A DNA stretch of 45,503 nucleotides from Sphaerimonospora mesophila NBRC 14179 = JCM 3151. GTDB taxonomy: Bacteria; Actinomycetota; Actinomycetes; Streptosporangiales; Streptosporangiaceae. Where the stretch lies: NCBI GenBank assembly GCA_001552515.1, contig BCRI01000053.1, positions 1 to 45,503 of the forward strand. Reading direction: 5' to 3'. Of the stretch, positions 25,547-35,272 are shown piece by piece. The notes under the pieces were generated by a model that did not search any database, was not told the DNA's origin, and was given only the letters and a program-made list of their open reading frames with translations. Made by a program: the position numbers and the translations under genes. Position 1 is the stretch's first letter. Each line of letters starts with the position of its first letter.

Positions 25547-26350
25547 TCAGGGCAGCCAGGAGACTCGGCCGCGCAGGATGCCGTACCCGACGAAGGCGAC
25601 GATGTCGATGATCGTGTGGGCGGCGACCAGCGGCATGGCCCGGCCCCAGCGCTGGTAGAGCCGCCCAAAGACCACACCCATCACCACGTTGCCGACGAAT
25701 CCCCCGAAACCCTGATAGAGGTGGTACGAACCGCGCAGCACTGCCGAAACGGCCACGGACCGCCACGGCGACCAGCCGAGCTGCCCGAGCCGGTGCAGCA
25801 GATAGCCGGCGACGAGGACCTCCTCGAGCACCCCGTTCTGGGCGGCCTCCGCCACCAGCACCGGCACCCGCCACCACACCTCGGGCAGACTCTCCGGCAC
25901 CACGTTGAGGTTGAAGCCGGCCTGGAACACCAGCAGGTAGAACACCAGCCCGGAGCCGCCGATCGCCGCGGCGAGCGCGGCTCCGCGCAGCAGGTCGCGG
26001 CCGGGCTCGCGGAAGTCGACGCCGATCGTCCGCATCGACTCCCCCGAGCGGACCAGCAGATAGGCGACGAGCCCGACCGGCGCCACGTTGATCGCGATCC
26101 CGGCGAGGTGCAGGGCCAGGTCCAGCCAGGGACGGCCCGGCGCCAGGGAACGGACGAGCACCGCCTCCTGACCGCCGAGCTCCTCGGGCGCGGTCAACGC
26201 GCCGATCAGGCGGATCAGCGACAGCAGCGCGCTGGCGCCCAGCGAGATCGCGAACACCGCGATGATCTCCGGCCCGATGAGCCGCGGGGTGAGCCCGCGC
26301 AGGTCGGCCCCCGTGCTGTCCGGCCTGGCGCCGGCACCATCCTCGTTCAT
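25547..26350 (-). CDS. CPBP-family intramembrane metalloprotease
   Basis: A 267-residue polytopic membrane protein of the CPBP (Abi/CAAX protease-like) family. Motif 1 is LEEVLVAGYLL (usually EExxxR), motif 2 is LRGSYHLYQG and motif 3 AHTIIDIVAFVG. The EE and H residues are present, but Arg in motif 1 is replaced, as often seen in actinobacterial members. About seven to eight TM segments are predicted from hydrophobicity. It is downstream of the NodB lipoprotein gene on the same strand (68-nt gap). The substrate is unknown. Confidence 0.85.
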   Translation of the reverse strand: MNEDGAGARPDSTGADLRGLTPRLIGPEIIAVFAISLGASALLSLIRLIGALTAPEELGGQEAVLVRSLAPGRPWLDLALHLAGIAINVAPVGLVAYLLVRSGESMRTIGVDFREPGRDLLRGAALAAAIGGSGLVFYLLVFQAGFNLNVVPESLPEVWWRVPVLVAEAAQNGVLEEVLVAGYLLHRLGQLGWSPWRSVAVSAVLRGSYHLYQGFGGFVGNVVMGVVFGRLYQRWGRAMPLVAAHTIIDIVAFVGYGILRGRVSWLP

Positions 26351-26418
26351 GTTCCGCAGGTTAACGGGCGCGGCGAATCCGGACGATCCGCCCGCGACCG
26401 GTCACCGATCGAACCACG

Positions 26419-27477
26419 TCAGTACGGCAGCGTGCGGGACGAGAACGCAGGGGACACGAAGGGCGCCTTGAACTTCGGGAACGCCACGGTCTTGGGATTG
26501 CCGTCCGAGGTGTAGCGGTCGTTGGGGTTCGCCTTGAGCCAGTCGAGCCAGGCCGCCGAGCAGAACTTGGCGCAGTCTCCGGTCTTCGTCTTCTCCTTCG
26601 ACCGGATCCGCGGAATGCCCGCCGGGTCGAAGTCCTTGGTGAACGGCGACGGCGCCGGGGTGTATCCGGCCAAGAACTCACCCTTGTAGTTGTAGGTGAC
26701 CCCCTTGTAGGTCCCGTGCAGTCCCCATTCCTTCTTCTTCGGCTGGTTGCCGTACGGCAGGGCCAACGTGACCGGCGGGGTCTTGATGAGAGAGGTGATC
26801 ATCGTGTGGCCGGCGACAATCTGCTTGGCCACCTCCTCCTGCGACTTGCCTTGCAGGTTCACGTGGTCGTGCGTGTGGTTGCCGATGTCGAACCCGCGGT
26901 TCTTCAGCCACTGCAGGACCTGGATCTGCTCCTCCTGACGCGTCTTGCCGAACAGGTCGCGGATCGCGTACATCGTGGCGACCGGACGGAAGCCCGGGTG
27001 CTTCTTCGCGACGTCGAGCAGGATCCCGATCGCGCAGTCCGGCGCGGGGTTGCCCATCCCATCGAGCACGAGCTGCGCGGGCGACGTGTCGTCGAAGGTC
27101 AGCACGACGGGGTGTTTACCGGCCGGGATGTCGATCTTTCCGGTCACGTACTCGGCGGCCGTGACCGGCACGTAGTCCTCCCGCGCCAGCCGTTCCAGCT
27201 CGGCGCGGAACTGCTCGGGCGTGAGGTCGTCGCCGGGGGCCGGATTCTTCATCACCCGGTGATACATGAGCACCGGGATCTGGCCCAGCTCGTTGGCCTT
27301 CACCCGTGCAGCCGCCTGCTCCTCGGCCTTGCGCGTCTTCGCCTCGGCGGCCACTTTGGCCGCCTTGGCCTGCGCGTCTTCGTGCTCAGACGGCTTGCTC
27401 CCTCCAGACGTGCAGGCGGACAGCGCTATGACGCTCAAAGACGCCATGCCGATGCCGGCAACCCTGAAGCGTCCCAT
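26419..27477 (-). CDS. Polysaccharide deacetylase (NodB) lipoprotein
   Basis: A 352-residue secreted protein. The signal peptide ends in lipobox ALSAC (C22), followed by a charged Ala/Lys/Glu helix (about 32-62) that may act as a stalk. The NodB domain shows TFDD (D129/D130) and GNHTHDH (H201, H205), the metal-binding D-H-H triad of carbohydrate esterase family 4. It probably deacetylates cell-wall glycan or another surface polysaccharide. ATG 27477 with GGGGGAG upstream is chosen over an earlier in-frame start because it gives a proper lipoprotein signal. Confidence 0.88.
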   Translation of the reverse strand: MGRFRVAGIGMASLSVIALSACTSGGSKPSEHEDAQAKAAKVAAEAKTRKAEEQAAARVKANELGQIPVLMYHRVMKNPAPGDDLTPEQFRAELERLAREDYVPVTAAEYVTGKIDIPAGKHPVVLTFDDTSPAQLVLDGMGNPAPDCAIGILLDVAKKHPGFRPVATMYAIRDLFGKTRQEEQIQVLQWLKNRGFDIGNHTHDHVNLQGKSQEEVAKQIVAGHTMITSLIKTPPVTLALPYGNQPKKKEWGLHGTYKGVTYNYKGEFLAGYTPAPSPFTKDFDPAGIPRIRSKEKTKTGDCAKFCSAAWLDWLKANPNDRYTSDGNPKTVAFPKFKAPFVSPAFSSRTLPY

Positions 27478-27650
27478 TGCTCCCCCTCGACGGGCCGCGG
27501 TTCGATAGATCACTCCTACCCGCGGGGGCCGGCGAATTCACAGACAGTAGTACAAACAACACGCTGCGCATATCTCCGAGACCCTTACCTGAAGGGGGAC
27601 CGCCGGGGCCGGCGAGAGGGTCGCTCCGTGACGGAGGGGACGGGGCGGGT

Positions 27651-28778
27651 CTACGGCTGAGGCTCCGCGCAGAAGACGACGCCCTCGCCGGACAGCTCGA
27701 CCGGCCCGTCGGAGGCGGCGACGAAGACGGACTCTCCCGGCCCCAGCTTGATCTGCGACCCCGGCTCAGCGCCGAGCCGGACCCTGCCCTCGACGCACAG
27801 CACGGTCCTCGGCAGCTCGCCCGCCAGCACCCCGCCCTCGCCGGAGACGGCGATCCGCCGCAGCCGGAATTCGGGGCACGGCGGCGCGTAGACGCCATCG
27901 CCCCCCTGAACGACGGGCGGCACCGGCACCGGCTGCGCTTCGGGGTCGGTGATGCGCAACAGTCCGGGCACGTCGATCGGTTTGCCGGTGAGGCCGGCCC
28001 GCAGCACGTTGTCAGAGCACGCCATCATCTCCACGGCGAACCCGTCGAGGTAGCAGTGCAGCACCCCGGCGCCGAGGAACAGCGCCTCGCCGGGAGCCAG
28101 CTCGTGGCGGTGCATCAGCAGCGGGGCGAGCACGGCCGGGTCCTCCGGATAGCGCCGCGCGAGCCGTACGACCAGGGCGTATTCGGGGTGGTGCACGGCG
28201 GACGCGGCCCACACGATCGACTCGATCAGCTTGCGCCTCGGCTCCGGTGTCTCCAGCAGGGCGCGCAGCGCGCCGAGGCGATCGCCGCTGGACAGCCGGT
28301 CCACGACCGGCTGGAGCGCCCGCACATGCAGCCGGTCGATCAGCTTCGCCGCCTGGTCGGCCGACCGGAGCCCGGCCAGCCCGGTGAACGGCGTGAGCGC
28401 GCAGACCAGCTCCGGCTTGTGCCACGGGTCGGTGTAGTTCGCGTCGCCCCGCGCGTGGCCCTCGGCCGCCTGCGCCGCGTCGGGGTGGACCTGCAGCGAC
28501 AGCGGCCGATCCACCGCGATCAGCTTCATCAGGTAGGGCAGGCGCGCCCCGAAGCGCTCGGCGACCGGCCGCCCGAGCATCCCCACCGGGTCGGCCGCGA
28601 CGGCGTCCGCCAGCGTGCGATCAGGCGCCCCGTCGCGGACCAGCAGCGACGGGCTCGCCGGATGGGCGCCGAGCCACATCTCGGCCTCCGGCCCGTCGGC
28701 GACGCGGCCGGCCAGGCCGGCGATGGCCGTACGGGACCCCCAGGGGTAGTCCTTAATCGGGTTGCTGAGCAGATCCAC
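27651..28778 (-). CDS. manA: Mannose-6-phosphate isomerase, class I
   Basis: A 375-residue type I phosphomannose isomerase that interconverts mannose 6-phosphate and fructose 6-phosphate. Zinc ligands are visible: LSLQVHPD (Q96, H98), WHKPEL (E123) and LGAGVLHCYLDG (H241). VEMMACSDNVLRAGLTGK is the conserved active-site segment. It starts at GTG 28778 with GAGGA at 6 nt. Lying downstream of beta-mannosidase in the same direction, it would feed released mannose, after phosphorylation by a kinase not in this window, into glycolysis. Confidence 0.95.
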   Translation of the reverse strand: MDLLSNPIKDYPWGSRTAIAGLAGRVADGPEAEMWLGAHPASPSLLVRDGAPDRTLADAVAADPVGMLGRPVAERFGARLPYLMKLIAVDRPLSLQVHPDAAQAAEGHARGDANYTDPWHKPELVCALTPFTGLAGLRSADQAAKLIDRLHVRALQPVVDRLSSGDRLGALRALLETPEPRRKLIESIVWAASAVHHPEYALVVRLARRYPEDPAVLAPLLMHRHELAPGEALFLGAGVLHCYLDGFAVEMMACSDNVLRAGLTGKPIDVPGLLRITDPEAQPVPVPPVVQGGDGVYAPPCPEFRLRRIAVSGEGGVLAGELPRTVLCVEGRVRLGAEPGSQIKLGPGESVFVAASDGPVELSGEGVVFCAEPQP

Positions 28779-28879
28779 GAGCGTCCTCGCCTAAATACCC
28801 TGACCAGGGGAAGGGAATGCCGGAAGTCCGAGCGTAACAAGGAAGTGTCCCGCACCCGGCATCCCATCCATCCCGGATG

Positions 28880-31309
28880 TCACCGCTTCGCCTCGTTCAC
28901 GCAGCGCAGCACCGGCCGCCGGACGAGAGCATCCTTGTTCAGGCCGCGCGGGCCGAAGCCGGTGACGTGGAAGACCGCGGTCTCCCCCGGCAGCAGCGTG
29001 ACGAGCTGGTCGTCCACGGTCGCGCGTGGATCGAGCCGGTCGGGGAAGATCGCCAGTTCGCGTACGACCGTCCGCGCCGTGACGGTCACCCGGAGACCAC
29101 CGGCGCTCTCCTCGACCACCGTGTCGAACTCGGCCGCCGGGTAGTCCATCGCCGGATCCTCGGCGGAGAACCGGAGGGTCCGGATCCCGTCGAGGGTGGC
29201 GACAAGCACCTCGCCCGCCCGATCGTCCCACTCGCGCAGAGCGGCGGGCAGCTCGACCGTCGCCGTGCCGCGCGGCCCGGCGGACACCGTGAAGCGCTCC
29301 TTGGCGATCGGCTCGCCGGCCAGGGTCCGCCGCTCGACGGCCAGGTCTCCCGACCACGGCTCCTCTGTGTCGTTGACCGCGACCACCGAGTCGCCCTGGA
29401 AGGTCAGCAGCCGGTCGGCGTACGCCCGGCGCAGCGCGTACCACAGCGGCTTGCGCCGTCCGCCGCCGTCGACGGCGGCCCAGGAGGTGACCGGCCAGCA
29501 GTCGTTGAGCTGCCACACGATCGTGCCCATGCAGTACGGCGCGAGCGCACGGAAGCGCTCGATCCCGAAGGCCATCGCCCTGGCCTGGTTGAGCTGGGTG
29601 TAGTAGTGCCAGTCGTCGAAGCCGGTCGGCTCGGGCAGGTGCTCGCCGAGGCCGCGCAGCAGCTTCAGGTCGCCGTCGATCGCCTTCTGGTGGTGGCGGA
29701 CGCCGGGCGAGTCGGGCGCGAGGGGGTCGTCGCCCACGGCGGCGCGCAGCGTCGCGTACGTCGGCGGTCCCTGGAAGCCGAACTCGGCGACGAACCTCGG
29801 CGTGTAGCTCGCGTAGTGCGTGTAGTCGTGGGTGTTCCACACCGTCCAGATGTGCACGGTGCCCCTGGCCGGGTCGTTCGGCGGCAGATCGGGGGAGCCC
29901 GAGTAGGGGCTGCCCGGCCAGTAGGGCCGGGTCGGGTCGAGCTCGGCCACGATCCGGGGCAGCAGGTCGTAGTAGAAGCCGGCGCCCCAGCTCCGGCCGT
30001 CCAGATCATCCTGCCAGCCCCAGTCGGCGTGGCCCTCGATGTTCTCGTTGTTGCCGCACCAGATCGCGAGACTGGGGTGGGCGGACAGCCGCGCCACGTG
30101 CTCGCGCGCCTCCGCCGCCACCTCGGCGGCGAACGGCCCCTCCTCGGGGTAGGCGGCGCAGGCGAACGGGAAGTCCTGCCAGACCAGCATGCCCATCTCG
30201 TCGGCGAGCGCGTAGAAGTCCTCGCTCTCGTACCTGCCGCCGCCCCACACGCGCAGGCAGTTGGCGCCCGCTTCTGCGGCCTGGGCGAACCGCTCGGCCA
30301 GCCGCTCGCGGGTGAGCCGCGACGGGAAGCAGTCGTCCGGGATCCAGTTGAACCCCTTGACGAACATCGGCCTGCCGTTGACGACCAGCGTGAACGCGTC
30401 GTCGGTCCGGTCCAGCTCGATCGAGCGGAACCCGATCCTGCCGGTCCACTCCCCGTCCGCCCCATTCCCGTCGGCGCCCTCCCCGAGGCGCACGGTCAGG
30501 TCGTACAACGGCTGGTCGCCGTGGCCACGCGGCCACCACAGGCCGGGGCGTGGCACGTTCAGCGTGACGACCGCCGTGCGCTGCCCGGCTGCCAGCCGCA
30601 CCTCCTCGGTGACGCCGGCGACCGACGCCGTCAGCGTGAGCGGGGCCTCCGTCGCCCGCTCCACCGTGACGTGCACGTCGACCCTGCCGTCCGGCCCGTC
30701 GAGCGTGACCAGGGGGCGCACCTCGGCCAGCCGGGCGGCGCGCCACGTCTGGACGCCGATCGGCCGCCAGATGCCCGCCGTGACCAGGGTCGGTCCCCAG
30801 TCCCAGCCGAAGTTGCACGCCATCTTCCTGATGAACTGGTACGGCTCGGCGTACGCCCCGGGCCGGTCGCCGAGCGCCTCCCGCTGCTCCTCGGCGTAGC
30901 CGTACGGCGGGTCGAACAGCACCTTGAGCGTGTTGTCGCCCTCGCGGAGCAGGTGGCGCACCGGGAAGCGGTACGACCTGTGCATGTTGGCCGTCCGGCC
31001 GATCTCCACCCCGTTGAGCGTGATCGTCGCGACCGTGTCGAGGCCCTCGCACACCAGGTCGGCGCGCTCGTCCTCGGTGCCGGACCAGGTGAAGACCGTT
31101 TCGTACGCCCATGCCGTACGGCCGATCCAGGTCAGCCGGTTCTCGTTGTCGTCGAGGTAGGGGTCGTCGATGAGCCCGGCGTCGAGGAGATCGGTGTGGA
31201 CGCAGCCGGGTACGGCCGCTGCGAGCCCGGCCACCACCGGCCGGTGCTGCCTCGTCGACGACACGGCGGTGACGGTCCATCCGTCGTGCAGGGGATGGTA
31301 CGCGCTCAA
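28880..31309 (-). CDS. GH2 beta-mannosidase
   Basis: An 809-residue glycoside hydrolase family 2 enzyme with N-terminal jelly-roll (ADLVCEGLDTVATITLNG), immunoglobulin-like and TIM-barrel domains. Acid/base E422 is in WCGNNENIEG and the likely nucleophile E509 is in FVAEFGFQGPP. QDFPFACAAYPEE and CNFGWDWGPTL are beta-mannosidase landmarks. There is no signal peptide, so it acts on imported manno-oligosaccharides in the cytoplasm. Its ATG overlaps the ATPase stop by 4 nt, tying it to the transporter operon. Confidence 0.93.
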   Translation of the reverse strand: MSAYHPLHDGWTVTAVSSTRQHRPVVAGLAAAVPGCVHTDLLDAGLIDDPYLDDNENRLTWIGRTAWAYETVFTWSGTEDERADLVCEGLDTVATITLNGVEIGRTANMHRSYRFPVRHLLREGDNTLKVLFDPPYGYAEEQREALGDRPGAYAEPYQFIRKMACNFGWDWGPTLVTAGIWRPIGVQTWRAARLAEVRPLVTLDGPDGRVDVHVTVERATEAPLTLTASVAGVTEEVRLAAGQRTAVVTLNVPRPGLWWPRGHGDQPLYDLTVRLGEGADGNGADGEWTGRIGFRSIELDRTDDAFTLVVNGRPMFVKGFNWIPDDCFPSRLTRERLAERFAQAAEAGANCLRVWGGGRYESEDFYALADEMGMLVWQDFPFACAAYPEEGPFAAEVAAEAREHVARLSAHPSLAIWCGNNENIEGHADWGWQDDLDGRSWGAGFYYDLLPRIVAELDPTRPYWPGSPYSGSPDLPPNDPARGTVHIWTVWNTHDYTHYASYTPRFVAEFGFQGPPTYATLRAAVGDDPLAPDSPGVRHHQKAIDGDLKLLRGLGEHLPEPTGFDDWHYYTQLNQARAMAFGIERFRALAPYCMGTIVWQLNDCWPVTSWAAVDGGGRRKPLWYALRRAYADRLLTFQGDSVVAVNDTEEPWSGDLAVERRTLAGEPIAKERFTVSAGPRGTATVELPAALREWDDRAGEVLVATLDGIRTLRFSAEDPAMDYPAAEFDTVVEESAGGLRVTVTARTVVRELAIFPDRLDPRATVDDQLVTLLPGETAVFHVTGFGPRGLNKDALVRRPVLRCVNEAKR

Positions 31310-32262
31310 GCGTTCTCCTTAGCGAGTGTTCGAGGCTCCGCCTGCGGGGGGTGGTCGGCGCAGCCGGAGCAGGCGACGAAGTGGTCCTCTTCGACCTCGG
31401 CGAGGCCCGGCCGGGTCCGGCTCTCCTCGGGAGAGTCGTGGTACGGGCACGGCCCGGCCGCGTCCCCGTCCTCGGTCTCCGGTTCGTCAATCCATTTGAC
31501 GTCCAGCCGCGGGACCGAGGCCAGCAGCGAGCGGGTGTAGGGGTGGCGGGGATCGCCGAAGACCAGTTCGGTGCGGCCCATCTCCACGATCTTGCCGTTG
31601 CGCAGCACCACGGTCCGGTCGCTCACGTAGTTGCCGAGCGAGAGATCGTGGGTGACGAACAGGATGCCCAGCCCGCGCGCCCTGAGGTCGGCCAGCAGGT
31701 TCAGCACGTCGATCCTGGTGGAGGCGTCGAGCATGCTGATGATCTCGTCGGCGACCAGCAGCCGGATGTCGAGCAGCACGGCCCGCGCGATCAGCATGCG
31801 CTGGAGCTGGCCGCCGCTGAGCTGGTGGGGATAGCGGCCGAGGACCTGCCCGGGGTCGAGCCGGACGCTCTTCAGCGCGCTCTCCACCCGGCCGCGCCAG
31901 TCCGCCGCGCTCACCTGGGGAAAGTACGCCTCCTTGATCATGGCGAACACGCGGTCGGCCTTGAAGATCGGGTTGAAGCAGCTGAACGGGTCCTGGAAGA
32001 CGCCCTGGACGTGCCGGTAGTAATCCTTCGTAGAGGAAACGGCCGAGATGTCCGTGTCGTTCAGCGTGATCGCGCCACGGCTCACCGGGGTCAGCCGCAG
32101 GATCATGCGGCCGATCGTGCTCTTCCCGCTGCCGCTCTCCCCGATGAGCGACACGACCTCCCCCGCGTTCACCTCGAAGCTCACGTCGGAGACGGCCGTC
32201 ATCGTGCGGCCACCGAAGGCGCCGACCCGGTAGACCTTGGAGACGTTGTCGAGTTTCAGCAT
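31306..32262 (-). CDS. Oligopeptide/oligosaccharide ABC ATPase (DppF-like)
   Basis: A 318-residue ATPase with Walker A GESGSGKST, signature LSGGQLQRMLIARA, Walker B LLVADEIISMLDAS (variant: DE-I rather than DEPT) and switch His in FVTHDLSL. HPYTRSLLASVP is the Dpp/Opp C-terminal marker. The last 60 residues contain clustered Cys (CPYHD, CSGCAD), resembling but not matching the usual C-terminal Cys motif. It works with the next ATPase and the two permeases. In this context I infer manno-oligosaccharide uptake rather than peptides. Confidence 0.9.
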   Translation of the reverse strand: MLKLDNVSKVYRVGAFGGRTMTAVSDVSFEVNAGEVVSLIGESGSGKSTIGRMILRLTPVSRGAITLNDTDISAVSSTKDYYRHVQGVFQDPFSCFNPIFKADRVFAMIKEAYFPQVSAADWRGRVESALKSVRLDPGQVLGRYPHQLSGGQLQRMLIARAVLLDIRLLVADEIISMLDASTRIDVLNLLADLRARGLGILFVTHDLSLGNYVSDRTVVLRNGKIVEMGRTELVFGDPRHPYTRSLLASVPRLDVKWIDEPETEDGDAAGPCPYHDSPEESRTRPGLAEVEEDHFVACSGCADHPPQAEPRTLAKENA

Positions 32263-32265
32263 CGC

Positions 32266-33216
32266 TCACTCACCCGCCTTCCAGCACGCGACGGAGTGGC
32301 CGGGGCCGATCTCCACGAACGGGGGCTGCTCGGCGCACCGGTCGAAGGCGATCGGGCAGCGGTCGCGGAACCGGCAGCCGCCCGGTGGATCGAGCAGGGG
32401 CGGCGGGCTGCCCGGGATGCCGGACAACCTGCTGTCCTCCTCGTATCGCACGCCGACCTCGGGCAGCGCGGAGATCAGCATCTTGGTGTAGGGGTGCCGT
32501 GGCTCGGTCACCAGGACGCCCGCCGGGGCCTTCTCGGCCAGGCGTCCCGCGTACATCACCATGATCGTGTCGGCGATCTGGTAGACGAGCGAGATGTCGT
32601 GCGTGACGACGATCATGCTGGTGACCAGCCCGGCGTCGCGCAGCTGGAGCAGCGTGCCCGCCACGGCCTTCTGGCTGGACACGTCGAGTGCCGAGGTGAC
32701 CTCGTCGGCGATGAGCAGCGAGGGGTTCAGCAGCGTGGAGATGACCATGACCACGCGCTGCTTCATGCCGCCCGACAGCTCCATCGGATATCTGTCGAGC
32801 ACCTCGCGCGACAGCCCGACCAGGTCGAGGCGGCGCTCCAGCTCGGCCGGCTCAAGCCGTACGCCACGGGAGGCCATCAGCTCGGCCACCATCTTGCCGA
32901 TCTTCCTGGTGGGGTTGAGCGCGCTCATCGAGTACTGCGGGATGACCGACACCCGGTGGAAGCGGAAGGCGTCCATCCGCGCGTCGTCCCCGATGGGCAG
33001 CTCGTCGCCGTCGAGTTCGACGGTGCCGCCGACGTGCCGCATGCGGCCGTCGAGGCGGATCAGGCTCTTGCCGAGCGTGGACTTGCCCGAGCCGGACTCC
33101 CCGGCCAGGCCCATGATCTCCCCGTCCGCGACGGTGAACGTGACACCGTCGAGCGCCTTCACGTCGCCGCGCAGCGTGCGGTAGTAGACCCGGAGGTCGG
33201 TGACCGTCAGGGACAC
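32266..33216 (-). CDS. Oligopeptide/oligosaccharide ABC ATPase (DppD-like)
   Basis: A 316-residue ATPase with Walker A GESGSGKST, signature LSGGMKQRVVMV, Walker B LLIADEVTSALDV and switch His in VVTHDISLV. The C-terminal GGCRFRDRCPIAFDRC plus VACW carries the four Cys typical of Dpp/Opp ATPases. It starts at GTG 33216, 1 nt after the permease stop, and is followed by the second ATPase after 3 nt. It is the heterodimer partner of the DppF-like protein. Confidence 0.92.
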   Translation of the reverse strand: MSLTVTDLRVYYRTLRGDVKALDGVTFTVADGEIMGLAGESGSGKSTLGKSLIRLDGRMRHVGGTVELDGDELPIGDDARMDAFRFHRVSVIPQYSMSALNPTRKIGKMVAELMASRGVRLEPAELERRLDLVGLSREVLDRYPMELSGGMKQRVVMVISTLLNPSLLIADEVTSALDVSSQKAVAGTLLQLRDAGLVTSMIVVTHDISLVYQIADTIMVMYAGRLAEKAPAGVLVTEPRHPYTKMLISALPEVGVRYEEDSRLSGIPGSPPPLLDPPGGCRFRDRCPIAFDRCAEQPPFVEIGPGHSVACWKAGE

Positions 33217-33217
33217 G

Positions 33218-34198
33218 TCACATCTCCCTCAGCTTCGGATTGAACACCTCGTCCAGCCCGACGTTCATGACATAGAGCGCGCCGACGATGGCGGTGATGC
33301 CGGCGCCCGGCGGGATGAACCACCACCACAGGCCGAGCTGGAGCGCGCTCCACCGGGCGGCGTTGTTGAGCATCAGGCCGAGGGACACGCCCTCGGTCGG
33401 TCCGAGCCCGATGAAGTCGAGCGATGCGCCGACCAGGATCGCCCCGCCGAAGAGCAGGATGAACGTCATGAACAGGTAGGAGCTCATGTTCGGCGCGATC
33501 TCCCGAAATATGATCTTCGGGGTGCGCATGCCGCTGAGCCTGGCCAGATCCACGAAGTCGCGTGCGCGCAGCGAGAACGTCTGCGCCCTGATCGCCCGCG
33601 CCGCCCACGGCCAGGACGTCAGCCCGATGAACAGCGCCTGCAGGCCGACGCTGCGCACGCCCAGGTACGCATTGGCGATCATCAGGACGACGAGCGCGGG
33701 CAGCACGAGGACGATGTTGGTGAGCATGTTGAGGATCTCGTCGACCCAGCCGCCCCGATATCCGGCGACGAAACCGACGACCATCCCGATGATCGCGGCC
33801 AGGCCGCCGCCGAGCACGCCGACCAGGAACGTCGCGCGCAGGCCGTACAGGAACTGGGCGAAGACGTCCTGCCCGAACATCGTCGTGCCCATCCAGTAGT
33901 CGCCGGAGGGGGAGGCGGCGGGCGGCCCGACGTACTCGTTGGGTCCGTGGTCGAAGGCCATCGGGCCGAACACCGCGGCGATCAGGAGGACCACGACGAC
34001 GATGAGGCCGGCGATCAGCTTCCCGTTGCGCAGCGCGAAGTGCAGCGCCTCCCGGACCGGCGTGGACGCGGCGACGGCGGCCGCGTCAGGAGCCCCGGGG
34101 GTCCCGGGGGTCGCGGCGGGTTCGGGGGTCGTCTCGGGGGTCGCGGTGGCCTCGGGGGGTTCCGGGGCCTCGGGCGCCTTGGGCGCGTCGGCGGTCAC
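33218..34198 (-). CDS. ABC permease (DppC-like) with Pro/Glu/Thr-rich N-terminal extension
   Basis: A 326-residue inner-membrane permease with six TM segments and the cytoplasmic EAA-like loop (RTQTFSLRARDF-type segment reading AQTFSLRARDFVDLARLSG). GTTMFGQDVFAQFLYGLRATFLVG is a DppC marker. The first about 45 residues are a low-complexity tract built of Pro, Glu, Ala and Thr, absent from typical DppC. It starts at GTG 34198, overlapping the DppB-like stop (GTGA). Confidence 0.9.
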   Translation of the reverse strand: MTADAPKAPEAPEPPEATATPETTPEPAATPGTPGAPDAAAVAASTPVREALHFALRNGKLIAGLIVVVVLLIAAVFGPMAFDHGPNEYVGPPAASPSGDYWMGTTMFGQDVFAQFLYGLRATFLVGVLGGGLAAIIGMVVGFVAGYRGGWVDEILNMLTNIVLVLPALVVLMIANAYLGVRSVGLQALFIGLTSWPWAARAIRAQTFSLRARDFVDLARLSGMRTPKIIFREIAPNMSSYLFMTFILLFGGAILVGASLDFIGLGPTEGVSLGLMLNNAARWSALQLGLWWWFIPPGAGITAIVGALYVMNVGLDEVFNPKLREM

Positions 34199-35190
34199 GA
34201 CGCTCCTCCCATCCCCGCCCTGGTGCGCGGATCCACCAGGACGTAGACGATGTCGATGACGAAGTTGGCGATCAGCACGCCCATGACGATGAAGAGGAAG
34301 GTGCCCTGCAGCAGGAAGAAGTCCTGGTTCTGGATGGCCTGCAGGATCAGGTTGCCGAGCCCCGGATAGGAGAAGACGATCTCGGTGACCAGGGCGCCGG
34401 CCACCAGGACGCCGAGTTGGAGGGCGAGTCCGGTGATCTGCGGCAGGATCGCGTTGCGGAACGCGTACCGCCGGATCAGCCGCCCGGGGGCGCCGAGCGC
34501 CCGCAGGTAGTTGACGTAGTCCGCCTCCAGCTCATAGATGATCATGTTGCGCATGCCGATGGCCCAGCCGCCGAACGCGACCAGGAACAGCGAGGCGAAC
34601 GGGAGGAACCAGTGCTGCAGCAGGCTCCCGATGAACTCCCAGGACCATCCCGGCTGCATCGCGTAGCTGTAGGCCCCGGCGACCGGGAAGATCCCCGCGA
34701 TGATGCCGAGGGCCCAGGCCAGCAGGATCGCCAGCCACATGTACGGCGTCGCGGTCAGCACGTAGCCGATCGGCAGCGCGGTGTTGTCGAGCCACTTGCG
34801 GCGGGCGGCGAACGCGCCGAACCGGTTGCCCGCGACCCAGCTCAGCAGGATGGCCGGGATCAGCAGCCCCAGTGTGTACGGCACGGCACGGGTGATGACG
34901 TCGGCCACCGGCGTGGGGAACAGCCAGATGCTGACGCCGAGATCTCCGTCGAGCAGCGCTCCCCAGAAGTTGAAGTACTGCTGCCAGATCGGCATGTCGA
35001 ACCCGAACAGGCCCTCGTACCGCACCCGCATGGCCTCGACGACCTCGGGCTGAGCGATGTTGGCTCGGGCGATCAGGCTCTGCACGGGGTCACCCGGCAT
35101 GAACCTCGGGATCAGCCAGTTGATGGTCACGGCCACGAAGAACGTCAGGCCATATATAAGGAGTTTTCTGCCGAAATACCGGCGCAACAC
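34195..35190 (-). CDS. ABC permease (DppB-like)
   Basis: A 331-residue permease with six TM segments. It shows the family start (YGLTFFVAVTINWLIPRFMPGDPV), the EAA-like loop (ADYVNYLRALGAPGRLIRRYAFRNA), and GALVTEIVFSYPGLGNLILQAIQNQD. It partners with the DppC-like protein. The gene begins after a 334-nt repeat-containing gap following the binding-protein gene. Confidence 0.92.
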   Translation of the reverse strand: MLRRYFGRKLLIYGLTFFVAVTINWLIPRFMPGDPVQSLIARANIAQPEVVEAMRVRYEGLFGFDMPIWQQYFNFWGALLDGDLGVSIWLFPTPVADVITRAVPYTLGLLIPAILLSWVAGNRFGAFAARRKWLDNTALPIGYVLTATPYMWLAILLAWALGIIAGIFPVAGAYSYAMQPGWSWEFIGSLLQHWFLPFASLFLVAFGGWAIGMRNMIIYELEADYVNYLRALGAPGRLIRRYAFRNAILPQITGLALQLGVLVAGALVTEIVFSYPGLGNLILQAIQNQDFFLLQGTFLFIVMGVLIANFVIDIVYVLVDPRTRAGMGGAS

Positions 35191-35272
35191 GACCTCCCGG
35201 TGGGGTGGCGCCCCCCTCAGGAGGTGAAGGGGGGACGCGTGAGATCGGACAGGGAGCCACCACCCCCACCCC

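Noticed and set aside
28877-33243. Long plus-strand frames opposite the beta-mannosidase and ABC genes
   Set aside because: They are GC-bias shadows of well-supported minus-strand genes and have no recognisable domains.
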